Assembly: GCA_023663225.1 (NCBI GenBank)
Contig: JAMPHU010000001.1
Location: forward strand, 1 to 64,000
Length of the DNA stretch: 64,000 nucleotides
Reading direction: 5' to 3'
Source: Candidatus Gastranaerophilales bacterium
Lineage (GTDB): Bacteria > Bacillota > Clostridia > Lachnospirales > Lachnospiraceae
In this document: piece after piece, positions 54,925-62,323 of the stretch
How the letters are laid out: each line of letters begins with the position of its first letter
Numbering within the stretch: position 1 is the first letter of the stretch
Position numbers and translations under genes: made by a program
Notes under the pieces: generated by a model
Database searches by the model: none
What the model was told of the DNA's origin: nothing
What the model saw: the letters and a program-made list of their open reading frames with translations, nothing else

Positions 54925-56085
54925 TCATGCCATAACCATCTGCGCCAACTGTTCCAAGGCGTCTTGACTATCAGTCCCGAGAGTCGTCCGAATAGTCACC
55001 ACAGGCTCCAGGATCTCGATTTCTTTCATGGTTTCCAAGATACCCCGCATCGTCCTCGCCGCCGTCGGCCCCCAGGAACCGTTCTCCACAATCCCCACCT
55101 TGCGCTTTTGATACATCTTGGACTGGAGATGGTTTAGAAAATTCTGCATACAGGGAAAGACTCCTCCGTCATAACTGGCGCCCGCCAGCACCATACGGTC
55201 GTACCGAAACGCCTCCGCGATGACCTGAGACATCTCGTCTCTCGCCAAGTCCCGCACAATCACATTCTCTTCGCCCTTTTCTCGCAACATCTGCGCAAAT
55301 TTCTTGGCCGCCTCTAAGGTATTGCCGTGGATGGAGGCACATGCAATGACCACGCCGCTCTCCTCAGGCCGATAACTGCTCCAAGTATCGTAGAGTTCGA
55401 TATAATGCGCCAGATTCTCTCTGATCACCGGCCCATGTAGCGGACAGATCATCCGAATATCCAACCCCGCCGCCTTTTTTAAGAGCGCCTGCACCGGCAT
55501 ACCATATTTACCCACAATATTGAAGTAATATCTTCTCGCCTCATCCTCCCAAGGTTCGTCCGCATCCAACGCGCCAAATTTTCCGAAACCGTCCGCCGAA
55601 AACAGTGCTTTTTCACTGCTTTCATAGGTCACCATCACCTCCGGCCAATGAACCATAGGCGCCATATAAAAATGTAACATATGGGAACCCAGAGAAAGTT
55701 GATCGCCCTCCTTCACCGTCAGCATCTTCACCGAAGAATCCAATTTAAAAAATTGTGGCAGCATGGAAAAAGTCTTAGCGTTTCCCACCAACGTCACATC
55801 CGGATACAATTCCAACAACCTGCCGATACTGCCCCCGTGATCCGGCTCCAAATGTGAGATAACCAAATAGTCAAGTCCTCGTCCCGCCAAAGCCTCCGTC
55901 AGCCTGTCCTCCCAGACTTTTGTCCTCCTGGCGTCTACCGTATCCATCAGAACGGTCTTATTGTCCAAAATAAGGTATGAATTATAAGATATGCCGTTTG
56001 CGACCGGATACTGACTTTCAAACAGATCGATCGTCTTATCATCCACCCCGATATATTTTATCCCTTCCGAAATCACAGTCTCCAT
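54925..56085 (-). CDS. fprA: FprA-family A-type flavoprotein (flavodiiron protein)
   Basis: This 386-residue protein has a metallo-beta-lactamase-like diiron domain (about 1-245) and a flavodoxin domain (about 250-386). Diiron ligands appear as SHLEPDH (His78, Glu80, Asp82, His83), in MVHWPEVMVTY, in FSADGFGKFG and in CPLHGPVI. Flavodiiron proteins reduce oxygen or nitric oxide to protect strict anaerobes. The flavodoxin FMN loop reads CASIHGNTLEAAKKF. It has its own promoter. Confidence 0.94.
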   Translation of the reverse strand: METVISEGIKYIGVDDKTIDLFESQYPVANGISYNSYLILDNKTVLMDTVDARRTKVWEDRLTEALAGRGLDYLVISHLEPDHGGSIGRLLELYPDVTLVGNAKTFSMLPQFFKLDSSVKMLTVKEGDQLSLGSHMLHFYMAPMVHWPEVMVTYESSEKALFSADGFGKFGALDADEPWEDEARRYYFNIVGKYGMPVQALLKKAAGLDIRMICPLHGPVIRENLAHYIELYDTWSSYRPEESGVVIACASIHGNTLEAAKKFAQMLREKGEENVIVRDLARDEMSQVIAEAFRYDRMVLAGASYDGGVFPCMQNFLNHLQSKMYQKRKVGIVENGSWGPTAARTMRGILETMKEIEILEPVVTIRTTLGTDSQDALEQLAQMVMA

Positions 56086-56142
56086 AATATTCCCATCCTT
56101 TTATGCGCTTATCTTGTCTGCCGGATATAGTACTCTCTTACT

Positions 56143-56171
56143 ATTATAAAATAGTTTTCCCATTCTTTCAA
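56143..56171 (-). promoter_or_regulatory. Sigma-A type promoter for fprA
   Basis: Minus-strand TTGAAA (56166-56171), 17 bases and TATAAT (56143-56148), 58 bases upstream of the ATG. Confidence 0.78.
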
Positions 56172-56179
56172 TGAAATAT

Positions 56180-58597
56180 CTAAACAGATTTTTCCGATTC
56201 CATAAAATAAATCCTGGAACCAAAATCCTGAAAATGCCGCACTTCATTATTGTATCCGGTGCCGCCAAACGCCTGCTTTAAATGAACTCCGCCGTACATC
56301 AGGACATCTCCGCCCGCCATATAATCTTCGGTCTCTCCCTCCAGCTTCACAAAGCGCGCGATCACATTGTGCATAAGCGAATCCAGTTTGACATGGAAGG
56401 GCGACACAGTGTTGACCAGATCCCCAAATTCCTTCACATTATACTTCAGTTCACGATTGTAAAAGTGATAGACACGCTCCGGATCCAGTCCTCTGGCATA
56501 ATAAGTATGGAACTGCGTGTTGGGTATCACCAACTGTTGCAGCAACATCCCCACCGCCTTACTGCGGTCAGGAGACACGCAAGTCCACTCCGTGAGATTA
56601 TTTCCGCGGTCTAACGCGCTCTGTCCGCCCGCCAAAAAAGATCTGCCTCTGTAAAAATCTCCCCACTGTAAAACTTCACGCCATTCTTTATAGAGAGCCA
56701 CCTGCGCCTTGACCGCCGCAAGTTCCTCCCGCTTCATATCGCACAGATTGCACTCATAGCCGCAAATTCCAAAAGCCGCCACATTAAAGCGGGTTTCCAA
56801 CGGCGTGCTGCGCAGCGTTTGATGGTTGGGACTGGCAGACACATGAGCGCTCACAACAGACATGGGATATCCATAGCTGTAACCCGTCTGAATCTGCGCC
56901 CGACACACGGGATCCGTGTCGTCGCTGGCCCATATCTGGGGAAAATAGCACAAAATTCCTAAGTCAAACCGGTTGCCGCCGGAAGCGCAGCCTTCAAACA
57001 AAATATGAGGAAACCGCTCTGTCAGCGTTTTCATACAGTGATACAAACCTATATAATATCGATGTGCCACCTCGCCCTGCCGCTCTGACGGGATTGCCTG
57101 AGAAAAATAATCGGTAAAGTTCCGATTCATGTCCCACTTCACATAAGCAATCTCCGCGGAGGAAAAGATACCGCTCATTTTGTCAATGATAAAATCCTGT
57201 ACCTCTGTCCTAGTCAAATCCAAAATCCGCTGATTGCGTCCCTCGGAATGAGGTTTCCCGGAAATTTGAAGAACCCAATCGGGATGCGCCTCGTAGAGCT
57301 TGCTGTTTACATTTACCATCTCCGGCTCTACCCATAGGCCAAAATCCATCCCCAAAGCGTTCACCTTGCGTGCCAGATTGGCCAGACCGCCCGGAATCTT
57401 TTTCTCGTTTACCTCCCAATCTCCCAACGACTGCGTGTCGTCATTCCTGCTGCCAAACCATCCGTCGTCCATGACAAACAGCTCCATGCCCGCCTCTTTT
57501 CCGGCCTTGGCCAAGGCGAGGAGCTTTCTCTCATTGATATCAAAATACGCCGCCTCCCAGCTATTGAGCAGCACCGGTCTGGTCTTGTGTTTCCATTTGC
57601 CGCGAACAATATGCTCTCTGACAAAATGCTGCATCTGGATGCTCAGGCCGTTAAACCCTTGGCAAGAATAACTCATCACCGCCTCCGGCGCCTCCAGATC
57701 CTCCCCCGACTGCAAGAGAAAACGAAACGTGCCGGGATGAATACCTGTCACAAAGCGTATTTTGCCAAAACTGCTTACTTCCGCCGCCTCGTAATGATTG
57801 CCGCTGTAAATCAAATTAAATCCAAAGCACTCCCCCGCATCCTCGGTAGTCTCCCGCGGATGCAGCATGACAAAAGGGTTGGCATGACAGGAAGAATTTC
57901 CCGTCAAACTTTCGTTCACATGCCGACCCGCTATCAAATCCGTGTCATTTTTTTGCATCTCCCGACCCCAGGCCCCGTTAAACGTGGTAAACACAAGAGG
58001 CCGACTGTCCAAATCCAACTGTGCGCTGAGCAGACGCTCTACCCACAACTTTCCCTCTCCGTCGTTGACCAGTCGGGCGCTGCGAGTGATCACGTCGCAA
58101 TCCTCATAGACGTAATAGTGCAGCTCTAAAGTGACCTGATACTGCGCGTCCTTGAGCGTGACATTTAATTGCTCCACCTTCCCCTGCTCGTCGTAGGATC
58201 CCGGCAAGGTCCGATATTCCGCCTTTCCATTGATGATCTCCGCCCTGTCAAAGAGAAAATCGCAGGTGGCGCTCCCATCCTCATGCACTAACTCCACAAA
58301 AGGCTCCCTGGTGTCCCCTTTTCCATAGGAGGACATTTCCAGCCGCATATCTTCCAGCGTAAAATTTTTGTGTTCCGGATCATATACACAGGTACAGCCG
58401 GGAGCGTAAGCATGTTTCTCCGAAAGCGCCTCAAGCCAGCTCAAAGCCGCATCATCCGTCTCCGGTTTGCCGCCTTGGGGCAAACGCAGCCTGCGCCCAT
58501 AATACAGATGCTCCAAATGTCCGGTGTCAAGCACCCGAAAACAGTAGGTGGTATGTTCCGTGTGTAAAATATAATAATTGCTTATTTGTCGTATCAT
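56180..58597 (-). CDS. Alpha-galactosidase, GH36
   Basis: The ATG at 58597 (AAAGG nine bases ahead, protein starting MIRQISNYYILH) gives 805 residues; it overlaps the symporter stop as ATGA. The frame is open further into the symporter gene, but that part is a shadow. The N-terminal beta domain is followed by the TIM barrel with YVKWDMNRNF (nucleophile Asp489), FEGCASGGNRFD and SDDTDP (acid/base Asp559), then a C-terminal beta domain. It removes alpha-1,6-galactose from raffinose-type sugars. No signal peptide is present, so it works inside on imported sugar. Confidence 0.93.
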   Translation of the reverse strand: MIRQISNYYILHTEHTTYCFRVLDTGHLEHLYYGRRLRLPQGGKPETDDAALSWLEALSEKHAYAPGCTCVYDPEHKNFTLEDMRLEMSSYGKGDTREPFVELVHEDGSATCDFLFDRAEIINGKAEYRTLPGSYDEQGKVEQLNVTLKDAQYQVTLELHYYVYEDCDVITRSARLVNDGEGKLWVERLLSAQLDLDSRPLVFTTFNGAWGREMQKNDTDLIAGRHVNESLTGNSSCHANPFVMLHPRETTEDAGECFGFNLIYSGNHYEAAEVSSFGKIRFVTGIHPGTFRFLLQSGEDLEAPEAVMSYSCQGFNGLSIQMQHFVREHIVRGKWKHKTRPVLLNSWEAAYFDINERKLLALAKAGKEAGMELFVMDDGWFGSRNDDTQSLGDWEVNEKKIPGGLANLARKVNALGMDFGLWVEPEMVNVNSKLYEAHPDWVLQISGKPHSEGRNQRILDLTRTEVQDFIIDKMSGIFSSAEIAYVKWDMNRNFTDYFSQAIPSERQGEVAHRYYIGLYHCMKTLTERFPHILFEGCASGGNRFDLGILCYFPQIWASDDTDPVCRAQIQTGYSYGYPMSVVSAHVSASPNHQTLRSTPLETRFNVAAFGICGYECNLCDMKREELAAVKAQVALYKEWREVLQWGDFYRGRSFLAGGQSALDRGNNLTEWTCVSPDRSKAVGMLLQQLVIPNTQFHTYYARGLDPERVYHFYNRELKYNVKEFGDLVNTVSPFHVKLDSLMHNVIARFVKLEGETEDYMAGGDVLMYGGVHLKQAFGGTGYNNEVRHFQDFGSRIYFMESEKSV

Positions 58598-59991
58598 TCC
58601 CGTTCGCCTTTCTGCGCATTGCGCTCTCTGATCTGCTCCGCAATCTGCGCAACCTTCGCATCCGTCAAAATATATTTGCGGTGAAAAAGAATGACCGCCG
58701 CAATCATTCCCAATATAGGGATCACTGTCATGGTCAGACGCAGAACTGCCAGAGAAGAACCGGCAACCTCCTCCGCCACGGCCGTCGTATCGCTGGTATC
58801 CTGACTCAGATTGCACACTGTCAGGCAGATAGAAGCGATCAGTGCAGCCACTCCCGATGCCAGCTTGACCACAAAGGTCTGCATGGAAAAAATCACACTC
58901 TCATCCCTTCTGTGATTTTTCAGCTCTCCGTAGTCCACCGTGTTCGCTAAAAACACCGTGGTCAGCACGGTCAACATTCCGAAAGCCACAAAAATAAAGA
59001 AAGTTGGAATAAATAAAAGCGTTACCTCCTCCACATGCGCAAAAAAGAAGATCAAAAGCACGCCATATCCGGCGATCGCCGCAAAGAGACTCACATAGAA
59101 CACCTGGATCGCGTTGAGCGCCTTGCGAAGCAACGGGAAAATCACCATCATCGACAAAATCTGGACACCACCGCCGAAGGTATTGAACAAGGTATAGCTG
59201 TTGTACCATGCCTCGCCGCCAAAATCATATTTAAAAAAGTAAATGAGCAAATTGGAAGTGATGTAGAGAGAACAGTTGATCAACACAATAAAGATCACTA
59301 CTGCCATAGCCTGATCGTTTTGCAGAAGCGCTTTGAACATCTGTCCTACGGAAGGGGCATCCATATCCACGGTAGATTTCTCCTTGATGCTCAGACAGGT
59401 GATCATGGTAAACACAATGAAGATCACCGCCACAATCAGCGCAAACCATTGAAAGCCGACCCTCTCATTGTCTTGCCCCAGAAAATAGACCGCCGGCATG
59501 GTGATAATAGTGATGAGCGCAGACCCCACGCCCGCGCAGGAGCGCGCCAACGTGGAGAGATTCTCCCTCTCCTTACCGCCGTCCGTAAAAGCCGGTATCA
59601 TAGACCAAAACGGGATATCCATCATGGTGTAGGTGACGCCCCAAACAATGTAGAATATCGCCGCATAAGCGACCAGACCTCCCCCGCTCAACTGTGGCGG
59701 AGCGGCAAACAAAAGATACAGGACTGCCGCATTCAACAGCGTGCCAATCAAGAGCCAAGGACGAAATTTCCCCCACCTTGTTCTGGTCTTGGCCACCACC
59801 ACGCCCATGATCGGATCATTGAATGCGTCAAACACGCGTGCCGCCATCAAGATCGCACCCATGGCCAGCGCATTGATCTTGAGAATATCCTGATAGTAGT
59901 ACATGATATAACTCGCAGAAAGCATGTAGACCATGTCCTTTCCCACGGCTCCCAGACCGTAAGCAGCTTTCTCTCTCACTGTCAGCTTCAT
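58594..59991 (-). CDS. GPH-family sugar:cation symporter
   Basis: This 465-residue membrane protein has twelve hydrophobic segments and the MelB-type pattern: VREKAAYGLGAVGKDMVYM at the start, FDAFNDPIMGVVVAKTRTRW (about 55) and LANTVDYGELKNHRRDESV (about 345). Members move melibiose, raffinose or related sugars with sodium or protons. Its stop overlaps the alpha-galactosidase ATG, so import and hydrolysis of alpha-galactosides are encoded together. GAGGGAG lies ahead of the ATG. Confidence 0.94.
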   Translation of the reverse strand: MKLTVREKAAYGLGAVGKDMVYMLSASYIMYYYQDILKINALAMGAILMAARVFDAFNDPIMGVVVAKTRTRWGKFRPWLLIGTLLNAAVLYLLFAAPPQLSGGGLVAYAAIFYIVWGVTYTMMDIPFWSMIPAFTDGGKERENLSTLARSCAGVGSALITIITMPAVYFLGQDNERVGFQWFALIVAVIFIVFTMITCLSIKEKSTVDMDAPSVGQMFKALLQNDQAMAVVIFIVLINCSLYITSNLLIYFFKYDFGGEAWYNSYTLFNTFGGGVQILSMMVIFPLLRKALNAIQVFYVSLFAAIAGYGVLLIFFFAHVEEVTLLFIPTFFIFVAFGMLTVLTTVFLANTVDYGELKNHRRDESVIFSMQTFVVKLASGVAALIASICLTVCNLSQDTSDTTAVAEEVAGSSLAVLRLTMTVIPILGMIAAVILFHRKYILTDAKVAQIAEQIRERNAQKGERE

Positions 59992-60091
59992 AAACTCCCT
60001 CTTTTCTGCGCGGCCCTATTGATCCTGTTTGCAGCAGCGCCTTTCAAAAAATCAAATTTATCCCCATCCGCTTCGGTCAACACTCCGTTGC

Positions 60092-60661
60092 TTACAGGTT
60101 CCAACAACCCTCACAGGCACGCATCGCCTCCAAAGTACGCTCCAACAAAACGTCCAACTCCCATCCCAGCATTTGAGCGCCCTTTTCGATGACGTCTCTG
60201 GAACAGCCTGCCGCAAATCCCTTACTTTTATACTTCTTTTTCAAAGATTTGAGCTCCATATCCTGGGTACTCTTAGAAGGCCGCATCAAAGCCGCCGCCC
60301 AGATCAGACCGGTAAGCTCGTCCGCCGCATACAAAACCTTTTCCATCTCGTGCTCCGGCTTCACATCCACGGTCAATCCGAAACCATGGCTGCAAACCGC
60401 ATGAATCATCTCCTCGCTCACGCCGCCTTCCCGCAGCAGTTCAGGGGCCTTGATACAATGCTGTTCCGGATACTGCTCAAAATCAATATCGTGCAAAAGT
60501 CCTACCAACCCCCAAAATTCTTCATCCTCGCCATATCCCAATTCCCGCGCATACCATCTCATCACGCCCTCCACCGTCAGAGCATGTTGTATGTGGAAAG
60601 GATCCTGATTGTACTTTTGAAGCAGCTCAAACGCCGCATCCCTAGAAATATGCTCTTTCAT
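60092..60661 (-). CDS. HD-domain phosphohydrolase-like protein
   Basis: This 189-residue protein has the HD pattern: IQHALTVEGVMRWYA (first His), LLHDIDFEQYP (the HD pair, about 54) and YAADELTGLIWAA (late Asp, about 112). It has no membrane segment or partner domain. Small stand-alone HD proteins hydrolyse phosphates of nucleotides or related compounds, and the substrate here is unknown. GGAGGG supports the start. It is the last gene of ordinary composition before the AT-rich right end. Confidence 0.88.
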   Translation of the reverse strand: MKEHISRDAAFELLQKYNQDPFHIQHALTVEGVMRWYARELGYGEDEEFWGLVGLLHDIDFEQYPEQHCIKAPELLREGGVSEEMIHAVCSHGFGLTVDVKPEHEMEKVLYAADELTGLIWAAALMRPSKSTQDMELKSLKKKYKSKGFAAGCSRDVIEKGAQMLGWELDVLLERTLEAMRACEGCWNL

Positions 60662-60740
60662 GTCTTCCGCCCTCCGTGCTCAAATCGTCTTATTGTAAAA
60701 TTTTATCACTCTGCAAGGGGGTTGTCAATGTGGGAGGGGC

Positions 60741-60769
60741 TTGACTAAAAAGTAAAAAAAATATATGAT
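60741..60769 (+). promoter_or_regulatory. Strong sigma-A-like promoter of the KAP/STAND pair
   Basis: TTGACT (60741-60746), exactly 17 bases of mostly A, then TATGAT (60764-60769): each hexamer matches the consensus at five of six positions. The start would be near 60776, leaving an AT-rich leader of about 200 bases to the KAP ATG at 60975. The remainder of 60662-60974 holds no ORF, hairpin or repeat that I can support. A second, weaker pair (TTGTTT-N17-TATGTA) lies close to the ATG. Confidence 0.75.
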
Positions 60770-60974
60770 AAGGTAAAATGTTGTGTATGGGGATTGTTGA
60801 AAGGGAGATAAAATATTCAAGAGCAAAATTCTAAATACATATCAATAAATGCTATTTTTATATTCCCAAATTATATAATCCATCAATCCCATAACATTCC
60901 AACAGTAGTAATAAGGACAAATTGTTTGATGTTATTCAAATGACTATGTAAAATACAAAAGGCAGGAAAATTTT

Positions 60975-62306
60975 ATGGAAGAAAGAATGGATCTGTTGGA
61001 TCGTGACAGCTTTATCAATAATGTTGTCAAATTGGTGAATCAACTGGCAGATAATAAGCGAGGATGCTGTTTTGCGATCGAAGGAGACTGGGGAATCGGA
61101 AAGAGTTTTGTGATGGAAGAAATCGAGGCAACCCTTGCGCAAGAGCAGTCTGAAAAGTCAGGAAACAACCGATACTTTTTATTTCACTATAATTGTTGGC
61201 AATATGACTATTATGAAGAGCCTGCTATTGCGATCATATCGGCAATGATCTCCTCTATTAAAAAAGAGGAGGCTGTTTTGGGGACGGACATAGACGACTT
61301 TGTAAAGAGCGGTTACGAGATTGCATGGGAAAAATTTAAGGAAATAGCTGACCTGTGTATAAAAAATAAAATAGGCATCGGTCTGATCAGTCTGGTAGAA
61401 GATATTAAGAATACACAACAAAAAAACACAAATGAAGAGTATGGTTTTAACACATTGTTTAGCTTTAGCCAAACCATCGAAGGTGTTAGAAAAAAGCTAC
61501 AGGAAATGGCAACAGAAAAAACAATAGTCTTATTTGTAGATGAGTTGGATCGATGTATTCCTCATTACGCGATCAAAGTATTGGAGCGGCTGCATCATAT
61601 TTTTTATGGACTAAAGAATGTGATTGTGGTCATGGCAATAGACAGAAAGCAGTTGGCACATTCCGTGGAAGAGATGTTTGGAATTGACTCTTACATGGAT
61701 GTTGAAAAATACTTGAGAAAATTTATTGATTTTTCCATGCGGCTGGAATGTGGAACATTAAACGATTACTTTTTTCAAAAGTACAGTTATTATTTTGGCA
61801 GAGCCTTTCCGATAGACAATCAACAGCAGGAAGAGCTAAGGAAATTATTTTCAGAATTGTTTAAAGGAGTAGATATCAGGAGACAAGAGAAAATTATCGA
61901 GAAGGCCAACGTCGTAAACTCTACAATATGCAACGAAATGGTAGATATCTCCGTTTTAGTTTTTGAAATTTTATATGAAATATTAAAATTATGGAAATTT
62001 GGAGACATGTCATGCTTTGTTCAAATAAACGATGTTTATGACATTAGTGTTGAAAAAAATATAGGGAAAAAAAGATACAAAATGCTGAATGTCTTGGAAT
62101 CAAATCACATAAAACCGGCGCCACCGGATAGTCCACGCCAAAAACAAATTTGCGATTCCATATGGGGAAGGATATTATGGTATTTTGCAAATATTTTCAA
62201 CAAGGAAACTCTACCTTATGTTAGTCCTTCGGAAAAAGATGACTGGTTGGAAGATCAAGTTAAAATTGTCAAAAGTTACTGCAAGTTTTGCGAACAAATT
62301 GAATAA
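60975..62306 (+). CDS. KAP-family P-loop NTPase
   Basis: This 443-residue protein has the KAP signatures in order: Walker A GDWGIGKS (37-44), the family motif FHYNCWQYDYYEEPA (70-84), and Walker B IVLFVDELDRC (184-194) followed by VLERLHHIFYG. A middle insert (about 115-140) is weakly hydrophobic (GIGLISL) and may touch membrane, as often in KAP proteins. The C-terminal half is helical and unassigned. The family includes PifA, which excludes phage T7 from F-plasmid cells. AGGA lies ahead of the ATG. Codon use is AT-rich, unlike genes to the left. A second NTPase follows 17 bases later. A role in immunity is inference. Confidence 0.9.
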   Translation: MEERMDLLDRDSFINNVVKLVNQLADNKRGCCFAIEGDWGIGKSFVMEEIEATLAQEQSEKSGNNRYFLFHYNCWQYDYYEEPAIAIISAMISSIKKEEAVLGTDIDDFVKSGYEIAWEKFKEIADLCIKNKIGIGLISLVEDIKNTQQKNTNEEYGFNTLFSFSQTIEGVRKKLQEMATEKTIVLFVDELDRCIPHYAIKVLERLHHIFYGLKNVIVVMAIDRKQLAHSVEEMFGIDSYMDVEKYLRKFIDFSMRLECGTLNDYFFQKYSYYFGRAFPIDNQQQEELRKLFSELFKGVDIRRQEKIIEKANVVNSTICNEMVDISVLVFEILYEILKLWKFGDMSCFVQINDVYDISVEKNIGKKRYKMLNVLESNHIKPAPPDSPRQKQICDSIWGRILWYFANIFNKETLPYVSPSEKDDWLEDQVKIVKSYCKFCEQIE

Positions 62307-62323
62307 ATAGGGAGGAAACGATC

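Noticed and set aside
58598..58816. N-terminal extension of the alpha-galactosidase frame
   Set aside because: The extra 73 residues are Cys/Gly-rich, match nothing and overlap the symporter gene; the ATG at 58597 has a ribosome site and an ATGA overlap.
60662..60974. Attachment site or tRNA end at the AT-rich boundary
   Set aside because: No tRNA, integrase or direct repeat could be seen, so no site is claimed.
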